64,000 bases of DNA from Erythroxylum novogranatense (lineage: Eukaryota > Streptophyta > Magnoliopsida > Malpighiales > Erythroxylaceae). A program made the translations under genes and the position numbers. The stretch is taken from the NCBI GenBank assembly GCA_029891385.1, contig CM057230.1, positions 14,211,372-14,275,371 on the forward strand, read 5' to 3'. Shown here piece after piece: positions 22,300 through 34,140 of the stretch (positions are counted from its first letter, which is position 1; every line of letters starts with the position of its first letter). Below the pieces are notes generated by a model. It was not told the origin of the DNA. It saw nothing but the letters and a program-made list of their open reading frames with translations, and ran no database searches.

Positions 22300-24720
22300 T
22301 TTAAAGTCGATGATTCATCTGCAATCGAGGATTCTGCCTCAACAACTTGCTTTTCAACGATAGCCACCGTTGTTGTATAAGCTTCCTTGTTAAAGACATT
22401 TGTTTCAATGATTTGTAGGAGAGGTGGAGGAACAAATCAAACTTGTTCATGAATATCAAGATCATAGGAATCATGTATACGCTGATAAGTGCTTCCAACC
22501 ATGGCATAGCTTCGCAATTGAGGTGATCTCCCACAGAGGTCGATTTCGCGAGAATGTTCTCGTAAAATAGTATAACAACATTATGAGTTGCCAATCGTAA
22601 TGTAACAATATCGACCCTTTCTAATAGTCCTCCCGTGGATCCTCTCTTTGTAGCCTTAGTTAGGCTTGGTCCGGATCTTGATATACGCAGATAGAATTTC
22701 CACTCCTTTTCTCTTCACATGCTTCATCAATCAATTTTTCGCCTCTTCAATTTGATCAAGTCATGTCATCCACAACTGCTCTGGTTGAACTTTTAGCTTG
22801 ACTTCTCATACTTGAGTTCAACAAAATTTGGTGGTTCAAGATCGGTACCACCTTGATTATTGTATCTTGTTCAAGATAGGATAAGAAGTGAGACGCTCTC
22901 CAAATGGCTCGGTGGATATGGTTCTTCCAACTCTCTTTAGTTGATCATAGAGATTTTGTAACCCTATCCAATGATGTAAAATGCCATTATCATATTCAAC
23001 TGATTTGAAGAAGGTTTTCACATATCTCTTTGGTTTGTCTCGGATGATGACAGACTTGGTCTTCTTCTCCTCTATTACAACCAATCTGTGTTCCCAACTT
23101 TCTCTTTGAGCAGCTTAAATACTTGGATGAAACATTAGTCATCACACTCACAACTTTTGAGTAGCCTTCTTACCCATAACATGAGTAGCAACTTGTTTAT
23201 GGACAAGTGTAGACTGAAAAGTAGTAGGAACTACTTCTTCAAAATTGGATTATTAAGAACTTTGTAAGAATCCTTAATATTACCCGTAATAGCCTCCATA
23301 ATCGCTTCAAGAGTAGCTTCCATATTAACTTCAAGAAGATCAACAAGACTAACAAAGACTTGCAGCAGACTTTTTCAGAAGTGTCAACAAGCATCTCTTC
23401 TTGCCTTGCCTTCTTAGACTTTGTCTCTGTTGTTGGACTTTCTTCTTTCTCGCACTCATTTTCTTTAACCTTGGTGACCTCTTGGATTGTGCTTTCTTCT
23501 TTTCAAGTTCTTCTTCTTCCTTTTCCTCCATTTCCTTGAGACCGAAGTTTCAATCTTTCTCAAGGATTGATGATAGTGATTTTGTAGCTTTTGATCTCGT
23601 CGCTCATAATGCTTTGATTGGCTTGAATCTCTGGATGGGTGGCTTCTTTTTGTCATACAGTTTACATTCGGGTGACCTTCTTGCTTGCTTAGGAATGTCA
23701 CTCACCGAGGTTCCCTTTACGCTTCAAGTCTCTGATTCAAAAATCGAACACTTCTTGACTTTGATTCACGAGTGTGATCTCTCTCCTTCATAGAGGATTT
23801 CTTCGATATAGGCTCCCCCTCAGTTGTTGCTTTCCATGGTGCTTCTGCTCCTTTTCTGTCTGGAAATCTCAGACCCATTTTAGCAACAATTGTTGAATCT
23901 ATATAGCTTTTGACACTATCTTACGTCGATTCCCTTTCCAACTCGATGCGATTCTTTGAACACTCTTGTCAACAGCATCCCATAAGGACAGGTGTTTGTA
24001 TCCTTTATAGATTTTACCATGTACTGAAAAATCAAATATGGTAAATCTATTGGGTGATGATTTAGAAGATGAAAGATGCATTGTTCATCCAGGGTAGTGA
24101 CCTGATGTCTTGAACCTATTCTCGGTAAGATACAATCACATAGAATCGTGAACAATACCTTGCCTTTGGTACCAGCCAAGAGGCTCTCCTTTCAGTTGGG
24201 TTATTATGTCCATAGAGTTGACGACTAACTTCATCTTCGTTCATCTTGAGCTTTGTCATCCATTTCACCATATTAGTTGGTTGAACTCCATCCATTGGAC
24301 ATTCAAGAACTTTCTCCAAGAACTCCTTTGTTACAATAACGAGTGTGTGTCTACATATGACACGATTGTATCATCTCTTGATTTAGTATTTTCCGTAACT
24401 CATAAATTTTTGGAGATAGACTTCATCTCGTATTTGAAAGAAGTTTCTCCATCCCGCCGCCATTATCTCGGCTCTATATCCATCTGTTCTTTTCTTAGTT
24501 CTTCAAGTTTACCAATCTTCCCATCCCGATCTGGATCAACTCGCAAAATAGGCTTGACATACATCTTCTTGATTACATTGAATAGGAACTTGCTTGAAGA
24601 TTTTTAGAGATTTCAGAGAACTAGCAATTTCGAATTTGGTAGGAATCCCAAAAGTCGCTTTTAGGGATTTTATTGCAAATTCTAGAACGATTGTACTTCT
24701 CGATGATCGACAACCTTTTC
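22300..24720 (-). pseudogene. env-like region of the SIRE-like copia, degraded
   Basis: Between RNase H and the 3' LTR lies about 2.4 kb of minus-strand sequence with scattered family traces. These are ICNKIPKSDFWDSYQI near 24680, ILCDCILPRIGSRHQVTTLD near 24120 and LPYLIFQYMVKSIKD with CPYGMLLTRVF near 24040-23960. A lysine/glutamate-rich part follows near 23530-23350. This arrangement and the PYGMLLT-type motif are known for the extra, so-called env-like frame downstream of pol in SIRE/Maximus elements. Many frameshifts are present. There is no evidence that it encoded a true envelope. Confidence 0.6.
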
Positions 24721-24949
24721 CTCTAAAACTTTTCCTTGTGAAAGAAGTTTTAAGTCCAAACCGTCAACGCCGCTTAACTCCACCGCTTCATTGTCTTTTC
24801 TTTTGAAAAACAGATGATCAATCTGTTAACTCGCCATCTATCATCTTGTCTTTATAAAAAAAAGATGAATGGTGCGTTAACTCCTCCGTCTGTCTGCTTC
24901 TTCTTTCTGAAAAACCGGATGAATGATCGTTAACATCACCATATTGAGG

Positions 24950-26790
24950 TTGCGTCGATTTCTTTAAAGCGATCTTCACTTAGTGGTTTTGTGAAGATAT
25001 CCGCCACCGATATTTCGCTTCCACGAATTGTAGGTGACGACTTTCTTCCGAACGTAATCTCTCAAGAAATGATGTCGACTTCTATGTGCTTCACCCTTGA
25101 ATGTTGAATTGGATTCTTTGACAAGTCGATGGCGCCGGTGTTGTCACAAGATATTGGAATCTCTTCCTCTTGTATTGTGTAGTCCTCCAATTGATACTTG
25201 ATCCACAACAATTGTGAACAACAACTCATGCGGATATATATTCACGGCAGATTGATAATGCAATCGAGCTTTGTCTCTTACTTGACCATGACACCAGGTT
25301 TGGTCCAAGGAACTCGTGCTCTTCCTTTCGATCCTATCACCGGCATAGTCCGCATCGCAATATCCATTCAACCTGAAATCTTTACCTTTCTCATACATTA
25401 AGCAAAGATCGGTAGTACTGCGAGATATCTCAAAATTCGCTTTACAAAGAATGTAATGAGATTCTCTAGATCGACTGAAACCTTGCACATAAGCATACAC
25501 CTTGAATAGAATGTCGGTCTACTTGTGTAAGATAAAGCAAAGAACCAATCATCCTCTAAATAGGGTTTGATCCACCTTCTTACCACTTTCGTCTTTTGAC
25601 AACAAGTTTGAAGGATGCATCGGTGTAGACATATTTTAACACCGCACATATCAAACTTAGACAACAATTCTTTGACATATTTTGTTGATGGATAAAATCT
25701 TATCCTTAGTTTGCTTTACTTGCAATCCAAGAAAGAATTTTAACTAACCCATCATGCTCATCTCAAATTCATTTTCATCATATTTTCAAAGCTCATGCAT
25801 AACCTTTTGAGGTTGCTCCAAAATAATATCATTAACATAGATTTGCCTGATAATAAAATCATTATTCAAGTTCTTCCTAAAAGAGTTTTGTCTACTTTAC
25901 CTCTAGTAAATCCATTTCCTATAAGAAATGAGCTCGCATAATCATACCATGCTCTAGGGGCTGTTTTGGTCCATATAAGGCTTTATGAAGTCTGTAGACA
26001 TGATCTGCATACTTTATATCCTCAAATCCAGGAGGTTGCTTGACATAGACTTCTTCATCTATAAAACCGCTCGAAATGCACTTTTACATCCATCTGAAAA
26101 GCTTTATGTCATGGCAAACAAAGATATGCAAGCAAGATCCTTATTGCTTCAAGTCTTGCTCTTTGGAGCATATGTCTCATTGTAGTCTATTCCTTCCTGC
26201 CGATTATAGCCTTGTGCTACTAATCTTGCCTTATTCGACTTACTTTTCCCCGATTCGTCTAGCTTATTCTTGAATATCCATCTAGTACCAATAATGGATT
26301 TCTTTTCAAGTTTAGGAACTAAGGACGGACTTTATTCCTCTTGAATTGATTCAACTCCTCTTGCATAGCTAATATCCATGCTTCATCTTTTAGAGCTTTA
26401 TCAATCTTCTTAGGTTCTACTTGGATATAAATGCCATGTTGGCATCTCTTCGAACTTGGACCTTGTTCTTACACCTTCCGAGGTTTCTCCAATAATTGAC
26501 TCTTTGGGATGAAAGCTTTTGTATCTCCAATCTTTCTTTAACTCAAAATTTTAGAAATGTCATCTTTTCATCACGAGGTGTTTCGATGAAGATACTTCCT
26601 CAGATTTGCGTCAAAGGCATCTTTATAAAGATCATCTTCGATTCCTCTTCCTTATTGGGTTGAGAGCTATCATCGAACTTAACATGAATAGTTTCTTCAA
26701 CGATCTTTGAGGTGAGGTTGAAGATTCTAAATGCCTTTGAAGTGAGAGAATAGCCTAGAAAATTCTGAAAATGTCTTTGCATCAAATTTG
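24950..26790 (-). pseudogene. pol: Reverse transcriptase/RNase H of the SIRE-like copia, heavily broken
   Basis: From right to left: integrase end (QNFLGYSLTSKAFRIFNLTS) near 26785-26690, reverse transcriptase start (KKSIIGTRWIFKNKL and NKARLVAQGYN equivalents) near 26310-26200, and the catalytic region near 25830, where the expected aspartates are lost in stops. Next come LLSKFDMC near 25660 and the RNase H block GYCDADYAGD near 25360. The RNase H end (a NPIQHSR-type motif) is near 25080. Stops and shifts occur every 30-60 codons. Confidence 0.72.
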
Positions 26791-27132
26791 TCCGAGCTTC
26801 CTTTGTGTTGGACTAGTGCACTTTGCGGTAGAAAGGATGGAAATAAGAAATGTTTGGTCTCTTTCCATTCCACAACTCATAGGAGTTTTCTCAAGATTGG
26901 TCGCAGAACACTCTATACGAATGTAGCATGTTGTATTGATGACTTACGCTTGAAGTATTTAGGAAGATTCATCTCGCATGACATTGTTCTTGCCATCTCT
27001 TGAATCGTCCTATTCTTCCTCTCAACAACTCCATTCTGTCATGAGTCCTTCAAGGCGGAGAAGTTATGGAAAATTCCATTTTCTTCGTAGAATCTTGTAA
27101 ACTTCTCATTTTCAATTCTCCACCATGATCAC
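26791..27132 (-). pseudogene. pol: Integrase of the SIRE-like copia, C-terminal part, cut by the Tekay-like insertion
   Basis: The minus strand shows QNGVVERKNRTIQEMAR-like sequence at about 27050-27000. Just right of it is the HGGE motif that ends at the Tekay-like insertion; the preceding RSD codons are on the other side at about 39665-39675. The gypsy element therefore landed inside the conserved integrase catalytic core. Confidence 0.8.
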
Positions 27133-29489
27133 TGTAACATCCCATCTCCCATAGGAAGGGTTTATTGGTAATTTGGGACGGGTTAGGAGTATTGACTTAG
27201 GTCTCGGCATGAACATGCAATATATAGCTTTATGAGTATTGATTTGGTTGCACATGCACGTAGTATATATGCATTCATGATATTTCCGCTTAGGTTTTAA
27301 ATTGTGATCTTTTGTTAAATTTATGGGATAATTGTATTTGAGAAATTTTTGGAGTTCGCCATAAAGCGTTTTATATTTTAAGGATTTATAGGAATTTTTC
27401 TGGAATTTTTGGGGTTGTTGTCGGACCGGAAAATTCCAACTGACCGATTGGGTGAAATTTTTGTACTGAATAGGATTGACTAATGGCATAAGATTAGTGG
27501 ATAATTAATGTTAAGAATTATTTTAGAGTCATGATTAGTGTTTAAGTGAGATTAAGAAGAGATTAGGATTAAAGTAAGTTAATTAACTCATTTTTGTCTT
27601 TTCCTATGTTAAAAGGCCAAGTGTCCATGTATTTAAGTCATTTTGTCTTATATTAAGCTTCATCATCGACTTTCCTCCTTATTCTACTTAAAAACTCATT
27701 TTAAAAGCTTTGAAAGTATAATCTTCTTCCTCTCATCCGAAGGTTGCTTCTTCTTTGGTGTGTTGGTTTTGTTCTCCACCTTTGAAGTCTCTTCTTCTTT
27801 TCCATACATGGAAGGTTGCTTTGGTGCCTTGCTTGCTTCTTCCTTGCACACCTAAGAGTAAGTTAGACCCTTGAGAAGTTGATGAGTTGCTTGTATAGTG
27901 GAGATAGCCGTGGGTGAGGAAGTGAGTTGTGAAGTTTTGGAGGGTTGTAAAGAGTTGGAGATTTGAGAGTTGGAACTTGATTTGGTAAGTATTTATGTTT
28001 GTTTCATTCTTTAAGTAGTTAGATGCATTCATGGTAAGCTTTTAAGCATTTACTTGATTGTGGAAGTGGTAAGTTTGAATGGGTTTCAAGTATGTTTGTG
28101 TGAGGGAATTGGTTAGGGTAGTTAAAGTATGTGATAAGTGATGTTATGAATGATGTTATAATGTTTAATACATGGAAATAAAGTATGACAATTGTGGATA
28201 TATGTGCTGCCAAAGTTGGGTGAATTATATAAATGAATGTTATGATTAGTTTGTGGTTGAATTAGAGGTAGAATTTGATGCTTAGTGAAGTGTTATAGAT
28301 GTTAGAAGTGATAGGAGGTTGGTTGATGGTGAAAGCTGGAACTTGAGTTTTGAACCTATGGTACTGTTTTGATCATAATAAATTGTATAGGTGAGAAAAT
28401 GAGGTGAGGTTTGTGCCCAAGTAAACTTTGGGATGTTGGTTTCATTTAGTGTGAAATAGGTGTTATTAAATTATAATGTGAGAAGGTCGAAAATTGGCAT
28501 GGAAAGTTTCTGTTTTGTTGGCTGTGAACAGTATCCGCAAATGTGTTCAATGAATTTTCTGATTTTCTAAATTAATTGGTATGGAATTAGGGAAAATGGT
28601 CTTCATGAAAGTTGTAGCCTATTGAATTAGCTTTCCATTGCCACTGATATTGATATTTTTCGAGTTTTATGTTAGGAGATATGACCTGATTACTGATGAC
28701 TGTTTTCATGCATTGGCTGAAACCTAGCTGGATTGGCACATTTAGTGCACTTTCGGGTTTGGAGGAATTTTAGGAATTTTGTGATTTGATTTGGGGTTTG
28801 CATTGTACTGAAGAGTTTTAGATATCAGATTGATCTTGAAAATGGTATATGGCTTCTAATTTTGGAGGTCAGATGTGGGAAATATGGAATTTCAAAATCT
28901 GGACCTACATTGTGATGTTAAGTGTTGTTTAGGTCAGAAACTTGCATGACAGATTTGAAAATGTTAGAGGCTGAATTGGAGTTTGGTTATTTCAGGAAGA
29001 ATTGAAGTTTGGGATTTTATATTTTCAGGGATATAAAGCTCTGATTTTAATGACTTGTCTACAGGAGTTATGTTGGTTATAAATTTACTGCTCAAATTGC
29101 ATGGTTTCAGGGACAGTAACATTGAGTGAATTAATTGACTTGTTTAGCAATGGAATTTGATTTTGGGTTGTTCATGAAAGTTGTAGAGGACATTGTGAAC
29201 TGATTGAGCATATTTATGTGGTAAGTTTTAGCTGACTAATCAGTGAGTCCTTGCATTTGTGAGTTACTGTCCTATATTTATGAGTTTTGAGTAAGCAGTA
29301 TCTTGGATGGGATTTTTGTCACCCTTAGAGGTTGAATTGATTTTTATGGTCTTCTTGAGAGTTGTAGAGCTTTTCATAAGCTTTCCAATGAGGTATAGTG
29401 GGTATTTTTCTGATTTGTGTGCTAAAAGTTAGAGTAATTGGAAATTAAGATTGAAATCTGGAAAAAAAAAAGGGCAAGGCAGCAGTGGA

Positions 29490-29650
29490 AACTCGCCGTC
29501 TCGCGAGGGCGACGTTTCGCCTCGCGAGGGCGAGATTTAGGAGGCTGGTCGCGAGGCGACGCTCGCCTCGAGACGATGTGAGGCAATTAAGCCTCATGAG
29601 GGCGGCTCGCCCATGAGGCAGCAGATCAAGATATATATATATATATATTT
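29490..29650 (+). repeat. GC-rich palindromic island plus (AT)n run in the Tekay-like LTR
   Basis: CTCGCGAG occurs twice. CGAGGCGA/TCGCCTCG (29552-29570) forms an 8-bp stem with a 3-base loop. GCCTCAT...ATGAGGC with inner GGGCG/CGCCC (29591-29619) forms a second stem. An AT dinucleotide run follows. The equivalent in LTR2 (38060-38215) keeps the outer stem but differs at many bases. Confidence 0.75.
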
Positions 29651-30402
29651 ATTTTTATTATTTTTGATTCTTATTTGGCATTAAATGGTCCGTTTATTCT
29701 TTTGTCAATTTCTTTTCCGTCCGACGTCCGATTGACCTGATTCCAGAGGCATCGGATTCGTTGAATATTTAATTTCATTTTCTGAGAAAACGAGAATTTT
29801 TAGACGAGAATTTGACGTAGCCCCTATTGACGGAACATGCAAACACTGTTTTATTTAATTGGGGACCTATAGAGGTCCGAATTGCGCACCGTCAGCGCCA
29901 ATAGGTTTCTAATTTTAGATGGAATTTTTATGACGGGAAAATTTTGGATTAGGGCCGGGAATGCCATGAACATGCATTATACACGTTTTAATTATTCCAT
30001 GTGCATTGTTTGGACATTCTAACTACACAGTTGGTAATGTTTACCTATTTTAATTTTTATAGAGGCTCAGTTGGACCGTAGATCCACGGACGTGGCAGAG
30101 ACTTCCCGGCATTAGTTCGGAAGTTATTAGGTGAGTAACCTAGATGGTTCCTCAATTATTATTTGGTTATATTTTGCACTTATACAACTGTGGAGATAAT
30201 GGATGGGAATATGTGTGATTGATTTTGATTGATTTCAGACCATGGGTGTCTGAAATATTTGGTATGAGATATCGAAGTGTTATATGTGATCTTCATGTGA
30301 TTACGTGGAAATGACTTATGGGAATTTGTTAAATGGGAATCGGTTATGGTGTGGATTTGGACATTTGCATTCATACATAATTGCATGATCGAGAATTGGC
30401 GA

Positions 30403-30532
30403 TTGTGACCAGAAAGTACCAACGAGAGCTTTAAGCTCAACGTGATTGGGCCTTGAGTCCACAGTGATTTAGAGCCTATGGCTCACCGATTAATGCGCCC
30501 TTAAAGGGACAGTTTCAGGCGCTCAGTCACAA
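30403..30532 (+). promoter_or_regulatory. Multi-hairpin module in the Tekay-like LTR
   Basis: An outer stem TTGTGAC (30403-30409)/GTCACAA (30526-30532) encloses three hairpins. These are GAGCTTTAAGCTC (30426-30438), GAGCCTATGGCTC (30472-30484) and CCC-TTAAA-GGG (30498-30508). The related solo LTR has the same stems with different loops (51237-51410). Role unknown; the position in the 3' half of the LTR would suit RNA 3'-end formation, packaging or cruciform DNA. Confidence 0.6.
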
Positions 30533-31105
30533 CAATAAATTAAATTGGAAAAGCGTCTCATACACATTTCATGTGCATTTGAATTGGGTTCTTTCGATCG
30601 ATAACGTGATAATCATGTGGTACTTCGAATGTGTTTGAGTGATATAGCTATGTGAATCTGTGAATATGCATGAATTGGGTGAACCATCGATGATGGTTCT
30701 CACCGAGTTCGTAAACTCACCCAAAATTGCAAATTATTTTTCAGACCGAGAGAGTAGACTTATCGCCTCGGAGGGACTTTTCCGCCGTAGATTGAGTTGG
30801 CAAGAGAAGTCATAGCACATGTGTCGGTCGGTGGCACTTTTGAGGGATGACCTAGTTAGCTTTTGTTTGATTTTCTTCGAGTAATGTCATGTAAAATACC
30901 GGTTGTGTAAAATTTATCGCTTTGAGGTTAGAACCGAGAAATTTATGGTTTCAAAATTAGTGGATTTCATATTAATGCTTTATGATACTTGGATGCCATG
31001 TGGAGTGTTAGTTAGTTAGTGGCGCACCCTTATCGTCGGGTGTGTATCGGAATGACCTACGGGCATCCTGGTACATATCCTATGGTAAGGGGGTGCTACA
31101 TTAGG

Positions 31106-31117
31106 TGGTATCAGAGC
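31106..31117 (+). other. Primer-binding site of the Tekay-like element
   Basis: TGGTATCAGAGC, complementary to initiator tRNA-Met, lies five bases after the LTR end at 31100. Confidence 0.92.
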
Positions 31118-31279
31118 ATGGTTTGGCATCTGTTGGGACTAGTACATAAGTAGGCTTGAATTATTGCGAGAAATCTCAAACCGATCAGAGTTCTTGTTTT
31201 GTTTTAGGTCATCTGTATTTGGTGATCAAATAGATCAACCGGTGACCGAGGATCTGTTGGAGCTAGCAGAGAGTCCTCG

Positions 31280-32340
31280 GTGCCTCAATCGAGGAGTTAC
31301 CTCCTAGAGTTCCGTGAGACGGAAAGGAGATACGATTTGTCTTTGCGTGGGGCCATCTACTTTATGGCAAGATGCACTCACCGAGGCCGAGAGTTGGTGG
31401 AGAGGACCGAGAGAGTTCTCGATCAGATGGATGCGAACCCGATGAGAGGTTCGATTATCTTTCATCTTTCTTTGAGGCCCAATTTTATACATGGTGGAAG
31501 ACCGTCCCGGCAAGTACCACGTACCTTGTTTATTGACACGGGCGGACTTCTTGAGGGCTTTAGAGACAATTATATGCCCAAGGTGTATCTGGAAATGAAG
31601 ATGCAGAATTCTTGAGCCGAGACAGGTAGGATGTGATGGCAGAGAGTACGAGGTGAGGTTTAATGAGTTGATGGGGTATGCTGACTCTTGTGGTTTCTCT
31701 TGAGATGATAGGTGTCGGAGGTTTGAGATGGGGTTAAATTTGGAGATCCGTCTTTGGATTGGCCCGATCCGATATGGGCTCTTTATAGAGTTGAGAGCCG
31801 CCATTTGAGAGTAGAAGCGGATTGTGAGAGGAGAGGCAGAGATGGGTTCTGGGTCCAGAGGAAGAGAGTTAGTGACGGTCGTGGTAGCTCGATAGGAGTT
31901 TTAGCAAAGCGCCAGAGCGGGACCTTTAGATCTTCGTGAGGTCGATACGATCTGGTTTTGGGCGAGAGGTAGATTTATACAGGTGGCGATGGCGATGCAA
32001 GATGGTAGTGGCAGAGGTTTTGGGCAGATGCCCCCATTCTGTGAGCACTGTGAGAAAAGACATTTTGGAGAGTGCTGGCGATTGACTGGAGCTTGTCTTA
32101 AATGCGGCTCCATGGATCATCAGATTCGGGATTGCCCAGCCACATTGGGAGCTCAGTCTGCTGGTAGTGGCCGAGCTGGGAGTAGCACCACATGCATGCC
32201 AGTAGAGTGGGTGGATCCGGACGTGGATCGGTGCAGAGGCCGAGGTAGAGGCCGTGGTAGAGTAGAGGGACCTTTGTGAGGATCGAGGGTCGGGCACCGA
32301 CCACGATCCTGAGCCGTGGTCTACGCCATGACGAGGCAGG
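31280..32340 (+). pseudogene. gag: gag of the Tekay-like element, frameshifted
   Basis: A first open piece is at 31280-31615 with stray capsid-like sequence. Frames change several times to 31980. The nucleocapsid part at 31983-32279 is clear: PFCEHCEKRHFGECW followed by the CCHC knuckle CLKCGSMDHQIRDC, then an R/G-rich tail. The two-cysteine-motif arrangement is typical of chromovirus gag. Confidence 0.75.
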
Positions 32341-34140
32341 AGGCCCAGGATTCCCCTGATGTTGTGGCTGGTATGTTACTTATTTACGATATTGAGGCGT
32401 TTGCATTCTTGGATCTGGATCCACGCATTCTTTATCGCACCTCATATGGCATCTAGGTTGCATAGGGATAGGAGAGGCTACAGTATGGGCTGAGGTGAGT
32501 ACACCTCAGTACTACTATCGATTGGGAGAGGTTCTGCAAGGATGCTCGATCCAGTTGATCAAGCGGTTTGAGGCGCACCTTATAGTATTACCTCGAGAGA
32601 GATCGATGTGATTCGGGATGGATGGTTGACGCCCATAGGGCTATTATGGATCGCTATACTAAGGAGGTTATTTTGGAGTCTCTGGTCACTAGAGCAAATG
32701 TTGAGAGGAGTCATCAGCAAGACCGGCCGGATGATCTCTTTCCTTAGTGCCCGAGATTGATGCAGGAGGCATGAGGCATATCTGCTCATGTGGTTGACAT
32801 CGAGTTGAGCGAGAGGCTTCAGGATATTCCGTGGTTAGGAAATTTCCAGATGTGTTTCGATGAGTTACTGGGTTTGCCACGGATCGGAGAGCGAGTTTAC
32901 TATTGACCTCGTTCTGTGTATCGCCCTATATCTATACCTCCATATAGGATGGCACCTGTGGAACTGAGGGAGCTTAAGGCTCAGTTGCAGGAGTTATTGG
33001 AGAAGGGCTTTATCAGACCTAGTGTCTCACCATGGGGAGCTCCCGTTTTGTTTGTGAAGAAAAAGCGGAACTTTGAGGTCATGCATCGATTATAAGCGGA
33101 ATCGGTGATGGTAAGAACAAGTACCCACTGCCTAGGATTGATGACTTGTTTGATCAGTTGCAGGGGGCTCAGGTATTCACCAAATTAGATCTGCGATCTG
33201 GTTACTATCAGTTGAAGATTGCAGAGGCCGATGTGCCTAAGAGTGCCTTCAGGAGCAGGTATGGGCATTTCGAGTTTCTAGTGATGCCGTTTGGGTTGAC
33301 AAATGCCCCGGCAGCCTTCATGGCCTTGATGAATAAGGTATTTCAGCCCTACCTGGATCAGTTTGTTATTGTTTTTATTGATGACATTTTGGTGTATTCG
33401 AGGGACAAACAGGAGCATAGTGAGCATTTGGGGATTGTGTTACGAGCGATGAGGAGAGCGGTTAGACGCCAAATTCAGCAAATGTGAATTTTAATTTGGA
33501 TCAGTGATATTTTTGGGGCACATAGGAGTGGAGAAGGTATTCGTGGATCCAAGTAAGGTTGAGGCGGTCTTGAAGTGGGAAGCTCTAAGAATGTGCCGAG
33601 ATTCGAGTTTCTCGGATTAGCGGGTTATTACGGAGGTTTGTCGAGGGTTCTCATTGATCTCACCTCACCGACAAAACTTCGAGGAAGAATGTGCCATTCG
33701 GATGGACCGAGGAGTGTCAAGAGCTTTGAGGAGTCAAACATCGGTTGACTCATGCCGGTGTTGGCTATTCCATCTGGGACTGGAGGATTTGAGGTGTATA
33801 GCGATGCATCACATCAGGGATTGGGGTGTGTTCTGATGCAGCATGGTAGAGTCATTGCCTATGCCTCGAGACAGTTGAGGTCTCATGAGGTAAACTATCC
33901 TGCTCATGATTTGGAATTAGCTGCAGTTGTGTTTGCACCAAGATTTGGAGGCATTACCATATGGTGAGACCTTTCGATCTTCATGCACCATAAGAGTTTG
34001 AGGTACTGCTGAGCCGAGAGAGTTAAATTTGAGGCAGAGGAGATGGTTGGAGTTATCAAGGATTATGATTGCACCATCGAGTATCACCCGGGAAAGCTAA
34101 TGTGGTGGCGGATGCTCGAGTAGAAAGTCAAATACTGAGT
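32341..34140 (+). pseudogene. pol: Protease, reverse transcriptase and RNase H of the Tekay-like element, broken
   Basis: Protease traces are at about 32360-32460. Reverse transcriptase starts near 32940 ([39 protein letters not shown]), shifts near 33080, and is open at 33146-33487. That stretch has [26 protein letters not shown] and the intact catalytic F-I-D-D at 33374-33385. RNase H is at 33750-33970 ([40 protein letters not shown]). Single-base indels separate the pieces. Confidence 0.82.

Larger units (their letters stand above)
27133..31100 (+). repeat. 5' LTR of the Tekay-like element
   Basis: 3968 bp. It has a pyrimidine-rich leader-like stretch near 27660-27850. A GC-rich hairpin cluster is at 29490-29620, followed by an (AT)n run near 29630. 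A multi-hairpin module lies at 30403-30532. The palindrome GAACCATCGATGATGGTTC is at 30681-30699. Confidence 0.93.

Noticed and set aside
27733..28032. 99-codon minus-strand frame repeated at 36297-36596
   Set aside because: It occurs twice only because it lies in the two LTR copies; there is no domain and it is antisense to the LTR leader.
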